Shown: in pieces, positions 39,101 to 57,816 of the stretch | Layout: every line of letters starts with the position of its first letter | How positions within the stretch are numbered: the first letter of the stretch is position 1 | Source of the DNA: Glandiceps talaboti | Lineage: Eukaryota; Hemichordata; Enteropneusta; Spengelidae | Direction: 5' to 3' | DNA length: 64,000 bases | Assembly: GCF_964340395.1 (NCBI RefSeq) | Contig: NC_135549.1 | Span: 6,323,501-6,387,500 of the forward strand | Translations under genes and position numbers: made by a program | The notes under the pieces: generated by a model | Database searches by the model: none | Told to the model about the DNA's origin: nothing | What the model saw: only the letters and a program-made list of their open reading frames with translations

Positions 39101-42100
39101 GTGAACTTTTGTTTTAACTGGTATGATGTCATTTAATGTGATATTGCCAATAGACAATCCTATTAAAATTTAAAAATTGCACACAATCCACAACAGTAAA
39201 TCTTTGAAACAGTCTGACATTATAAGTCATTTTGAAATCATGAATGGCAATTTCTTTTTTGTGTAAACCAAAATCCTTGCATCTGAGTCAGCCCATTCGT
39301 GATCTTAGACTACATCTCTCACAGGATCAATGAAGGGCAAAAATGTCGTCAGTGTTTTAGAAGTATGATTCTTGTTGTACATGTTCATAATTAAACAATT
39401 GATATATGACAGGAAACCAAGACACCTGTACCAGAGGTTCAAGTCATGGCTATAGAACCAGAACCAATGGGTCCAGTGGTTGATGAAGAGACATTGAAAG
39501 CAGTAGATGTTGGAGCTAAGGAGTTAGATAAAATGAACAAGAATCTCAAGAGTCTAGTGAAAAGAGGATTTGATGGTAAGTTACTAGTTTGACATAAAAA
39601 TACCTGGTAGGAATCATGTGATCAAATAGATCATAACAATCTTGGAGAAATAACATCACATTTTCTATGTGGTAGATTAAAGGGGACTGCCAATCCAGGA
39701 AATAAATGTATTTTCATAAACTTTTGGTTCTGGAGAGTCATTTCCTGATTTCACATCACATAAATTTTGCTCGGTTGCCAAGAAACACAAAAAACTGAAA
39801 CTCTTTTTCAGCTCAATTATTCTTTCAGTGGAACAACATTGTCTCATGGGTCTTAGCAGACTTTAATATAAATAGTCAGGTAACATTCTTGCAAACCAGA
39901 GCTGTAATATTTCATCCATCTGGACGGCACGTTTCGATGGTGCTGTAAAAGAGGCCGTCACGTGGTTTGTGACGATGGTAAGGTAAATACTTGATGTGAT
40001 ATGACCTTCTAAACATTTCAGAATTGGAGTGACTTGACTGACTCAAATTTGATACTTTTCTTGATTACATACTTAGTTATCAAAAACTTTTACACCCATT
40101 GTATTACATGTACAATGTATCTATATAAGGGAATAATAGATCATTGATTATCAAGAAATAGAAAACATGTGAATATTGTAGACCTAGAAAGGAATTACAA
40201 TGTTGATATCTTTGTCAACAGATCTGACAGCATTGGCTAAACAAGCCCGGGAAGGTGTAGCAAGACTTGGTAAGATGGATAGCAGTACATCATCAGAGTT
40301 GGAAGAATTGAGATTACTTTATAGGAAAGAATGTATGCAAAGAAAAGTACTCTATAATAAGGTAATGACCTACTCATGATGTAACAACCTCTGTGATTGG
40401 CTGATTAGTTAGATGTAATCCATAAAGTATTATCAAAGCCAATCAACATTCTTCTTCTATTTAACAATGTATACTCAAAAAAAATGTGGAAACTTTTATT
40501 CTTATTGGAATCACACTCAAAAATGTTACCATCCACTCATAAATTCAGAACATCGATTAAAAAAAATGAAGAAAAAAGGAGAGAAAATCTAAACGATATG
40601 AGCAGTAAATTTTTCTGCCAATAAATAATCACCTATACATGAATCAGACCCTGGATAATCTTTGTTTTTTACATTAACAGATTCAAGAACTACGTGGTAA
40701 TATTCGTGTCTTTTGCCGATGTCGTCGTGACGATCGTGTGCAGTGTGCAATAAATTTCCCCTCAGATCATGAAATACTATGTCCCAATCCACAGGGAGGT
40801 ACTAAGAAATACAAATTTGATAAAGTCTTCAGCCCTCAATCGTCTCAAGATGAGGTAAGAATTTATCAGGAATTTTCCACAACATTTAAAGATCATTTTC
40901 TCTTTAGATTTTACAATACTGTTTAAGTTCAAATTCAAGTTCTGTTTATTTCAGTACTTGGCTTCAGCCCATTGTACACATCAATATCAACTGTAAGGAT
41001 ACAGAAATTGGAAAATGTAAAAATTACAAACTAAACAAGTTACAATCTTGATAACATTTGCATTGTTGGAATGCCTGTAATAAATTCAGAGACAAATTTG
41101 AAACTATGACCTGGTCTTGTGATGACAAAAACTTGACTAGATTAATGCATTCACTAAGAATTAACTCTCCAATGTCCTATACTATTTATGCAATGTATGG
41201 AAGTCAGTAGACTGTCAACAGTTGTTCATGCCCTTTTTGCTACATTTCATCTAAAACAAAGTCGTCGCCTCGCTCCGTAGCACTGCATAAGTATGTGTAC
41301 TAATCATGCTGATAGGAACAGCGAGTGCCAAACTTGCTGTTGCTATTAGTACGTGGTTATAGTATTGCTCCAGATCAGAGCAAGGCTATGACTTTAGTTT
41401 TAGATAAAACGTAGCGAAAAAGGCACAAGTGACTGTTGACTGTCTAGGAAGTTGGACATTTTATTGATAATATTAATCCATTCCTGTGAATATTGAGACA
41501 TTTGTTAAATAAGAAGTGACTCAATATTACATGTCTTTCAATATTTTGAGTTTTATCGAATTTCCCAGTTTGATGTACATGGTGATTAAAAAAGGGAAGA
41601 GAGAAACTGATGTGCTGAAATATTTGAATTTTTAGATTTTCTTTTCAAATTCAACAAACTATCTTTATAAGATCCTTTGATTCATTTGTAACATTAGATT
41701 CAGATGTGAGCTTTGAAATTTGTAAAGTAGTAAGTAGAATGTATGTATCTGATTTTGTTGATAATCTTAATTTTTTCTCCACACTATAGGTATTCAATGA
41801 AGTCGTACCAATCATTACATCCTGTGTTGATGGTTACAATGTGTGCTTGATGGCATATGGCCAGACTGGTTCTGGTAAGACATTTACCATGATGGGACCC
41901 AAAGATAACCCTGGTGTCAACATTAGGGCTGTGTCGGAATTATTAAAGATTTGTGCTGAAAGGGATAAGGTACACTATAAAATCAAGGTATGTAGTATTA
42001 TGACTACATTGATAACAGCAGTCAAATTGGATTGATGGAAAACTATTGTTAATTTCAGAGATAAATTTCCAGTGAAACTTACTAGAATGTCATTAATCAT

Positions 42101-44450
42101 GTGACTACAAACAACTAGAGAGAGGGAGATGAAATGTACTTTATTTCACAAAGACATCCAAAATCTTACTTCTGACAGACTTGATTTTGCTGGGGTAAAC
42201 TTTACTGATACTGAAATGAACTCATTGGAGGGAACCGTAATAGTGTCATTTACTGACAGTCAGAAGAGTTTTCACATTTCTGTTCCTAAAATCTTAAGTT
42301 TAATAGGCAGTTACTTTTATTTGATTGGTTTGTCCTTTCTATTTAGGTCTCCTTACTAGAAGTTTACAATGAAAACTTACAAGATTTACTGACTGCTAAA
42401 GGTAGTCCCAGTCTTGATATCAAAATGAATGGTAAGAAGTTAGTAGTGCAGGGATTGACTGAGGTTGAGGTCAAAAATGTGGAAGACATCAAAGCAGTCA
42501 TGGATAAAGGAGATGAGAACAGATCTGTAGCTGCAACTAAAATGAATTCAACCAGGTAACATAAAAAATCATTTTCACTTCACTCTTATTATCATTTTAT
42601 CAATTTTAATATGCGATAAAAATATTATTCTTATTCAACAAATAGGAAATATAGTAGGCTCTTTTGTCTTCTGTGTGCATTAAAAATAGTAATGTTTACA
42701 CAGTTTATGATTATAATGTTTCAATGTTATATCTCCACCATCCTTAGTGCAGACAGAAAAGTGACATTGCTGTTGAAATGTGTGACTCAAAGTCAAATAC
42801 AAGGTAAAGCATTTGTCAGAGAGTGGAAATGACATTCAAATAAAAATAAATATGTTTATTATTACAGTTCACGTTCTCATCTACTACTGATAATTCAAGT
42901 GGAGGGAATTGATAAAGTATCTAATGCCGCCAGCTATGGATCACTAACGCTGGTAGATTTGGCTGGATCTGAAAGAATTGCCAAAACTGGTGCTACTGGA
43001 CAAACCTTAGTAGAAGCAGCAGCAATTAATAAATCACTGACTTCCCTCGGACAGGTAAAGTAGCTTAAAATAGGTGGGCATACCATACAAGTCTACCACC
43101 ACTACCACTATTTATTTTGAGTTCATAATGATAGCGCCCTCTAGTGATTAGAGTACAATTTTTGTTTTGTTTTAAATCACACTCCCACAGTAAAAGTATT
43201 TGTAAGGGTAACAACCAAATCTTGATGTGGTGTATTAATGTTACATTTTACTAGAAATAGTGAATTCATGAGAACAGTTAATAATGGTTGCAAAAATTTC
43301 AAGGAAATCTGGGAAAGTTGCCACACAATGTGTAGTTAATTTGATCATTGACAGCACCCAGGAAGATTGTGGGAGGGGGGGGGGCAGCTCCCCTCCAGTG
43401 TCTAGGATTTGATGTCATAAAAATTATGTTATTCTCAGAGAATAAGAGGAACACTCATGCAAATCCAGAAGTGTATTTGCTAATAAGTAGTGATACTGAT
43501 GTTTTATGAGATGGAACTTCTATTACAAAATACAAAGATGTTGTGATACTGAAATAATGCTTGACTACCATCAGATACACTCCAGTTGATGGGATTTCTC
43601 TCATTTCTTTTGTACTTTTATTGTGCTTTTGTAAAATAGCAACTTATGTAATGAACTCTACAAAGAAACTGAATTTGAAATGAATCAAGTCATTTGACTC
43701 CTTAATTGTTTAATTTCAGGTATTTTCATCACTACGTAGCAATGCCTTACATATACCATACCGCAATTCGAAGCTAACCCATCTTCTTCAGCCATCTTTG
43801 GGAGGTGATGCCAAGGTGAGTTTTAAAATTGAAAGCAAACTGTCAACTATACTCCCAATAACTGTAAAACATTTTACATGTAATAGCACTTGGGAAGCTT
43901 TATTGGGGCCTAAAACAGTTGAGTAAATGATCTTATCCCCAAAAATGCTAAATAATAAATTTGTTATTGCAGAAATTCGTACTAGACCAGTTCAGTTTAG
44001 ATTTCTTTACTTCTCATACCGGAATGTTGTTACATAGCAAGTTATGAAAGAGTTGGACATTTTCCATGGCCCTACCAAATATTTTTACATAGAAAGTGAA
44101 GGACTTGGACATTTTCCATGACCCTGGCAAATATTTTTACACAGCAAGTTATGAAGGACTTGGACATTTTCCATGGCCCTGGCAAATATTTAGTTTTGTG
44201 TGACAGGTTTCAAATAATAGCAGCAACAAATTATCCAATATGAAGGCAGTTAGGTTAGGATTTTAGGTAGCTGGAGATATACTGGTATTATAATGATTGT
44301 TTCTTGTTTTTTTTCATTTTTCAGGCGGCTTTGTTTGTGAACTGCAGTCCAGACATTGAAAACATGAGTGAGACAATTAGTACACTAACATTTGGATCTA
44401 ATGCCAAACAAGTTGCTTTAGGAAAGGCTTCACAGAACATCAAGAAATAA
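30132..44450 (+). CDS. Kinesin-14 family motor with C-terminal motor domain and unusual N-terminal half
   Basis: Coding exons: 30132-30455, 31024-31068, 34178-34282, 34835-35086, 35590-35703, 36077-36286, 37180-37251, 38759-38911, 39413-39575, 40222-40361, 40681-40854, 41790-41987, 42347-42555, 42868-43054, 43720-43815, 44325-44450. Total 2568 bases, 855 aa, in frame. The motor occupies about 527-855. The neck/motor junction [15 protein letters not shown] is the kinesin-14 hallmark. The P-loop GQTGSGKT is at 608-615, switch I NSTSSRSH at 717-724 and switch II DLAGSER at 750-756. All nucleotide-binding motifs are intact. Kinesin-14 motors move toward microtubule minus ends in spindles or cargo transport. 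The N-terminal half holds a Gln/Pro-rich region (1-108), two W-x-x-[FL]-P-V-x-W motifs (160-167, 258-265) that resemble degenerate WW-type modules, a UBA-like segment (about 290-311), coiled coil with a [14 protein letters not shown] repeat (about 407-422), and more coiled coil before the motor. The exact subfamily is not identified. Confidence 0.92.
31069..34177 (+). other. Large intron of the kinesin gene
   Basis: About 3.1 kb between coding exons 2 and 3. No extra coding exon is recognised. It contains an aaatg pentamer array (33255-33278) and one copy of a dispersed repeat (33669-33763). Confidence 0.6.
33669..33763 (+). repeat. Dispersed repeat B, copy 1
   Basis: It shares cattct..caaaccagagctgt at the start and aaaagaggc..tggttt..gacgatg-like sequence at the end with 39884-39977, in the same orientation. 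Its own ends (caaaccagagct and, reverse-complemented, caaaccacagcc) are partly self-complementary. Confidence 0.7.
37252..38758 (+). other. Intron of the kinesin gene between coding exons 7 and 8
   Basis: About 1.5 kb. It contains a CAGA microsatellite (37706-37765) and one copy of dispersed repeat C (38371-38552). No coding sequence is recognised. Confidence 0.6.
38371..38552 (+). repeat. Dispersed repeat C, copy 1 (short form)
   Basis: It begins attataccatgcac and ends gaaaatattggggaat. Both ends and an internal tatgtcatgacaat match 57468-57816. The copy in the DOCK intron is longer by about 165 bases in the middle. Confidence 0.75.
39676..39862 (+). mobile_element. MITE-like repeat A, half copy
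   Basis: It starts attaaaggggactgcc and runs through attttcataaacttttggtt, tgatttcacatcacat and ttctttcagtg. This matches the reverse complement of 61696-61866. Only one inverted-repeat arm is present, so it looks truncated. It is in the kinesin intron after exon 9. Confidence 0.78.
39884..39977 (+). repeat. Dispersed repeat B, copy 2
   Basis: Similar to 33669-33763 (shared caaaccagagctgt and the aaaagaggc...tggttt block). It lies directly after the truncated repeat A copy, so the two may have been inserted as one composite. Confidence 0.65.
44031..44192 (+). repeat. Three-copy tandem repeat, 52-55 bp unit
   Basis: Three copies of a unit with the core ttggacattttccatg followed by accctggcaaatattt (cores start at 44053, 44105 and 44160). 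It is in the last kinesin intron, about 130 bases before the final coding exon. Confidence 0.9.
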
Positions 44451-46307
44451 AGTACTTAATCACCAAACATTCCCTCCATTCCGTCCAACATTACTAAGGT
44501 ACCATTGGGATGGGGAAGTACTCTTCCTGGTATGATTTGTACTGGTCAACAATCTACAGTAATATTTATGATTTCGAAAACACAGCAAATTTTGAAATGA
44601 AAGAGAGCTTTAAATTTGTCAATTTATTTTCTACTACAGTCTCTTGAGTCAGTCAGTCAGAGAGGTTATGTTGCAATTACCACAGAGTGCAAGTTATTTA
44701 AGATGCTATCAAACAAACTATCGTGTTACGATAGTTCACTCATCATTGAGGGTTTTTTTTACTTTGTCAAACTGTAAAAGTTTGTTTCCTATGAATTCTG
44801 TCATATTTGATGACATCTGTGGTAAGGTTCAGAGGTTTTTTTGCTGATAATTCATGCCAAAGTCCACTGTGTGCTTTATAGTTGAACTGATAATGACACA
44901 AGTTAGTCACAATTAACACAAATACTGTAAATTCAATTAAGCAAATGTTGATAATGCTTTCAAGAGAATTATGCCCTGAGTGCAGGGACAATATTGAATT
45001 TCAAAATAGGTGTGATATTCAACAAATTACACATGCAAACATATTAAATATAACCTACACACACACACAGACATGAACGTTTCACCACACTGATAGACAA
45101 GGGTAAGTTGTAGTCACATGCACAACATAGTGGACTAATATTGACACGTTTAATGTAGGAATACCCAGAATAATAAAAGGATGTATGTTGCACCAGTATC
45201 ATGTTTCCATGGCAACAATGGTGACAAAACTCTGAATGCTTCTTTATATTTCTTAAAAGATCATATAGTCTGGAAACCAACATGGTATTGAATCATGTCT
45301 AATGAGAGATCTTGAGATTCAATGAAGGATATCACTAGACTAAAGATCATATGTGACAAAGTGTTTGTATGTCAAATCCACCACAATCTCAGTATTAGCA
45401 CAAATGCCACAGGCAAAATAGGCATCCAGAATGATAGCCCTCATGATTTTAATGATAAAATGCGAGATAAACGAATGTTTTAATGTGAGACAGCCACCCT
45501 GGGGTGGAAATGATATATTTTGATATTTTTGTAGCCACTGTCTATCACTGTATGATGCAACTGTACAAAGAAACGGGCATATCCAAATATTTCATCAATA
45601 TTTTGTGTAAATAAACACTTTATTCTTGTAAGGCTTTGAGGTATTTTTAAATTCAAAAACAAAGATCTTTGTCTAAAAACAGAAACTTGTAATGTAGTCT
45701 ATCACAAAGTATTTATTCTTGTCTTTTGTAATCCGTCCAGGTTTTTTTATATCTAAAGTAAGATTACAGATTTATTTACATATTTTACTGTATCTTATGT
45801 CTCTACTATTTACATCCACCAAAAAAGTCCGCAACCAGTTTCAAGCACTGCTTTGCACAAGCACAATCACAATTCTTTACAAAGTGCAGTAAAATGTCAT
45901 ACTTTATATTTTATATTCTGGCAGTGTTCACAGCCACTTTTTGTAATTTCAGATTCTTTACAGTTGTCCAAATGGTTGAATATATTTTATATTGTGGTAA
46001 TTTAAATTACAGATATCTTGTATATGTTTATATCAAAAAATTGTTTCTGAAAAAAATGTAGACTATAAAATAGTTGTATAGAAAGCAGAGATGTAGAGGG
46101 CTACCACTAACTGTATCTGAACTTAAAATGATGTGATTTTTTGGGGGTGAGCTGCATTAATTAAATGTGTGTGTGGTTGACATACATGTGGCAGTTTCCA
46201 TTTCTTTTATCATTTTGCATTCCTGGCTTTGTTTGTACAATAGAGGGCAGTCTAACAAACTGTGTATGGTGTGTTGTAGGTCTGACCAGTGTTTGAAGTG
46301 AGTTTTA

Positions 46308-46313
46308 AATAAA
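46308..46313 (+). terminator. Candidate polyadenylation signal of the kinesin gene
   Basis: Canonical AATAAA on the plus strand in the convergent region. An earlier one is at 45610-45615, so alternative 3' ends are possible. Confidence 0.45.
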
Positions 46314-46360
46314 ATGAATGTCACTCTACTATGAGAACATGAACACCGTTGTCAAGTATC

Positions 46361-46366
46361 TTTATT
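46361..46366 (-). terminator. Candidate polyadenylation signal of ZNF277
   Basis: It reads AATAAA on the minus strand, about 850 bases past the ZNF277 stop codon and 48 bases from the facing kinesin signal. Confidence 0.45.
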
Positions 46367-46941
46367 TCAAAATTGTGCTGGAAGTTTACATGTATGAATA
46401 ATTTAGTTGAGTAAAATTAGAGTACATCATTATTTTCCATACAAAATCAAACTTATCAGTGATACACAGCTCAGTGTTTCTGCTACAATTTTAGAAGCTG
46501 GGTAGCAAAAAGTAAACAAATTTCTATGTATATATATCAAAGCGTGTTTGCTAGGGTTTGACAACACTCTAATAGGAAAGTAAAAATCAGGTACACTTCA
46601 CGCTTTCTTGTATATCTACCCATAATGCAAAGTAGATCACAGATAAAATGTGTGGCTCACTCAGGTTTTACCTAATTATTTTTTTATCTGATGAATTCCA
46701 TTATTACTTGTGGGATGAATAAGATTGGACTGGAAAAGTCATAATTACAGTCTGTGATAGGTGATTTCTCTTTTTGAATACCTTGTATCTAAAAGTTAGG
46801 TAAAGAGAAAGTTCCTGAAATTCAAATAATCCTAATTTCCCCAAATGAAGATGATGACAATTTGATCTCTTGTCAATTCAGCTCACACAAGTACTTTTAA
46901 TTCATATTATGCTGATACTCCTGTATTCCTTGAATGCAGCT

Positions 46942-47197
46942 TTTAAAGATTGTACAATACAATGTGTATACATGATTGCATAGAAAATCTACAGAGTTAC
47001 TTATGAAATATGCAAATCTTTGGTTTTGAAATGAAAATGAAGATGACTTTGTTTGACAATTTGATCTCTCGGAGAACACCAGTGACTGTAACATAAATCT
47101 CAACTACCGGTAGCATCACTCATCAGGCACTGACACTCAGCTATTAAAGATTGCACAATACAATGTGTATACATGATTGCATAGAAAGTCTACAAAA
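46942..47197. repeat. Local direct duplication, about 200 bp period
   Basis: Copies at 46942-46996 and 47142-47197 share taaagattg.acaatacaat followed by gtgtatacatgattgcatag. The weaker flanking match caatttgatctct (about 46859 and 47058) shows that the duplicated unit is about 200 bases. It lies in the probable ZNF277 3' UTR. Confidence 0.88.
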
Positions 47198-47213
47198 CTG
47201 TCTACATTTTCTC

Positions 47214-54994
<7,781 letters not shown>

Positions 54995-55399
54995 CTTCCG
55001 TTGTCGAAAGGGGCGCTGTTATATTATCGACATGTAGACAGTAATTAGATATTCTATTTTCAATAAAGGTATTTCGTAAGTTAATATACTTTGAACTGTA
55101 CTTAACCCTTGAACCCATCATGTGCAAGATTATTAGTGATATAACAGATTAGCTCGTATCCTTCTGAATACTTATAGTTTTGTGCTTGACTCCGGGGCTA
55201 TACGCTTTCTGGTGTGGGTGATGTCATGTGCAGTAAAAAGTAAGAGTACACCCCTGGAAAGTAAGTGGTTTGATCTAAACATACCACCTGATAGAAATGC
55301 AATATGGCGGAGGCGTGGACCTGACGTGACATCTTCTCATTATAATCTCGCCGTTTCTGACAATTTTACTAGACATTTGTTGTACATTTTCTTCCCAAC
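54995..55399. promoter_or_regulatory. Putative bidirectional promoter between ZNF277 and the DOCK gene
   Basis: Only 405 bases separate the ZNF277 start codon (54994, minus) from the DOCK start codon (55400, plus). Both 5' UTRs and both promoters must fit here unless there are upstream non-coding exons. No TATA box is obvious. The ends carry atggcgg / ccgccat-type sequence around both starts and again at 55304-55310, resembling YY1-type sites. Confidence 0.6.
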
Positions 55400-55436
55400 A
55401 TGTGGCGGCCAACAACAGATAAGAAGTTTGGAGTTG
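55400..55436 (+). CDS. DOCK4: First coding exon of a DOCK3/DOCK4-type Rho GTPase exchange factor (partial)
   Basis: ATG at 55400 encodes MWRPTTDKKFGV and ends in phase 1 before a consensus donor g|gtaagt at 55437. Vertebrate DOCK3 and DOCK4 start with a very similar 12-residue exon (pattern MWxPTxxxKYGV) with the next codon split after its first base, exactly as here. The rest (SH3, DHR1 and the DHR2 catalytic domain, which activates Rac/Rap-type GTPases) would lie beyond the window. The call rests on a short peptide, but the head-to-head position with ZNF277 is the same as DOCK4 in human, which makes it much stronger. The invertebrate gene may be the common ancestor of DOCK3 and DOCK4. Confidence 0.8.
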
Positions 55437-57467
55437 GTAAGTCGTTTGCGTTATTTCTAAAAGTGATTTTTACATTCGAATGACAGTTGTGTGTCGAGGA
55501 AGTAAATCATTAAACGACTTGACAAACCAAAACAATACGAACGTGCAAGAACGCTCTTGAGTTTCAAGTGTGAAAGGTACATTTTCAGATGTCCTTGAAT
55601 TGCATGAATGAATGAATTGGCGCGAAGGGATTATCTCAAGAACATTATCACCTTGACAGACAATTCATGTTTTTAATTGTGCATCCAGAAATAGTTTCTC
55701 GATCAGACCATTAAGATAAAAGTGCCGCCACATATTTGAATAAACATTGTCATTCAACTCTTGTTACGCACACATATATAATGCGACACTCGTAATCTAA
55801 AAACTTGTCTAGCGTGTATGATATAGTATACTGTATTTTAATATGTCTGTCAATATATACTTGGAATGTTTGCATTCCGCAAATCATATGTGTTTATGTG
55901 CCATACTCCATGCTCAAAATTACGTTTTAGGAAATTTCCTCCCAAGAAATGTTAGATAAAAAATGTTGTCAATAACCTTATTTTTTGCAAAATAAACCCC
56001 ACAATTTTAGCTTCACTGAGTTCAGGCTACAATTATGAAGGTCACGAGTGGCTACTCAAGAGTACTTCTTTCTGACATATTCAAAGTATTGAATGATGAG
56101 TAAAATTATCTGATGTGGTGTTGGTACATTTAGTGTGGAAAACATTATTTGCAATCAATGGTTATACCTGTCAAACCAACACTGAATCCTGGCACTGCCA
56201 TTCCAACATGTTTTTATGACTTCTCAAAATATTGAACCTTAACAGATTTGAAACAAACCATGTGTAAATTTTGAAATTCTTAAGAATATAGAAGCCCTTT
56301 TCAGGGCATTTCTTGAATCCCTCACTGTAGTCACACTCTACTGTTAAATGAAAGACAACTCATATTCTTTTGAAATCTTTAGGAGAATGGCACTTCATTT
56401 TGTAGTCTGATGATTCGACTGTACAATTAAGCAGTTAGCAAGTCCCATAAATCAATATTCAATGTGAAGCCACCCTGGCAAAATACATATATCATTACCT
56501 GTTCAGAGTTATTTTTAACAAATGAAATTCAATATCTAGTGCATTACTTAGGTTTCTGTTTGCAAAGTTTATGATTTGAAATAATATCTTTTCTGATGTA
56601 GACTAAAATCCCATTGCTTTATAGAATTTATGGTTATATTGTACTGTAATACATGATTAATGGTTTGATTGTGGATTGAAGTAATCAGCAGTTAATAAAT
56701 GAACCATTAGTATAAATTTAATGATATAAAGTATTGCACAGCTATGAGTCAAAGAGTTCACAGTGTGAGACCATAACTGAGACTTGTTATTCAACTTTTA
56801 GATGTTGACATTTGAAATGAGATCATTACTAAGATATCAGGTGTAAGTTGTTGAGATTGAAATGATGAATTGATAGAAGTTGATAAAGTTTAACTTTAGC
56901 ACATATTTCAAATGTGTAGAGAAGTACAGTAGATATATGAAGAAAGTACTCGTCCTGGTAGTACGCCTTGAAATTTAGTATTTCTCTGACTCTGAAAATG
57001 GAAAGAGATCGCCTTGAAATCTAGTATTTCTCAGATTGTGAAATTGGAAAGAAACCAACTCTTTCCACAGGGAAGATAACTAAATATATTTTGTTCATGC
57101 TGTGAAAAATAGGAACACTTATGAGTTTAGAACTTTGGAAGACTGGGGGTGTGATCTGGTGATATGTGTGGGTTGTGTAGTTAATCTGTAAACTTATTGA
57201 CCTTAAAATAGTAAAGTTGTGTTGTCATTGATTTCTTCCAACTAGTTTGTTTAGAGATAGTTAAAGTGTGGCCTTCCTGTTTGTGGTCAAAGCTCTCAAC
57301 ACTGTTTATACACCCAGCTAGTATTATTCCTAATACCCTGGGAGACAGACTTTTGCATGTTTTCTTACACTTTACTGCTTCTTTGAATGATTGCAGTACT
57401 AGCAATGAGTTAATTAGTTTTTTTGTACCCATAGATTATTTATGAATGTGAACACAGGATAAAGAAT

Positions 57468-57816
57468 ATTATACCATGCACAAGCCAATATATTGTCATT
57501 GAATAAAAAATATGGATTTAAATACCCTGGTCATTCTATGTCATGACAATCCGTTTTTACGTCACTAGTTCTGCAATGCTTGAAATATGTCAAACATTCC
57601 AAATCACCATTATTTTTCCCTTTCTCTCTTTTTTTTTTTTTTATAAATTATACTTGAGAAGGTATAATTATATTATTCCTCAATATTTTTCTTCATTCAC
57701 CTGAAAAATACTCATGACCAAAGGGCTTTGTTGCTACTTGTCTAGCAACTGGTAGTGACAAGGCCCCTTAGCTCACTCGTAATTTCCTGGGCTGAATAAA
57801 GAAAAATATTGGGGAA
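57468..57816 (+). repeat. Dispersed repeat C, copy 2 (long form)
   Basis: It shares both ends with 38371-38552. The right part is itself an inverted repeat: ttcctcaatatttttcttca near 57677 and tgaataaagaaaaatattgg near 57793. This suggests a fold-back element. Confidence 0.72.

Larger units (their letters stand above)
44451..47213. other. Tail-to-tail 3' UTR region between kinesin and ZNF277
   Basis: The genes converge here. Plus-strand AATAAA hexamers occur at 45610-45615 and 46308-46313. A minus-strand AATAAA is at 46361-46366. If the distal sites are used, the kinesin 3' UTR is about 1.9 kb and the ZNF277 3' UTR about 0.85 kb, and the two transcripts end within a few dozen bases of each other. 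No further gene is seen. Confidence 0.5.

Noticed and set aside
41964-41972. Alternative donor after ERDK in the kinesin motor exon (gtacac)
   Set aside because: The later donor at 41988 gives the expected [15 protein letters not shown] strand of kinesin motors without a gap.
55182-55460. 92-codon open frame covering the DOCK start
   Set aside because: It is in a different frame from the MWRPTTDKKFGV exon, reads through the consensus donor at 55437, and resembles nothing known.
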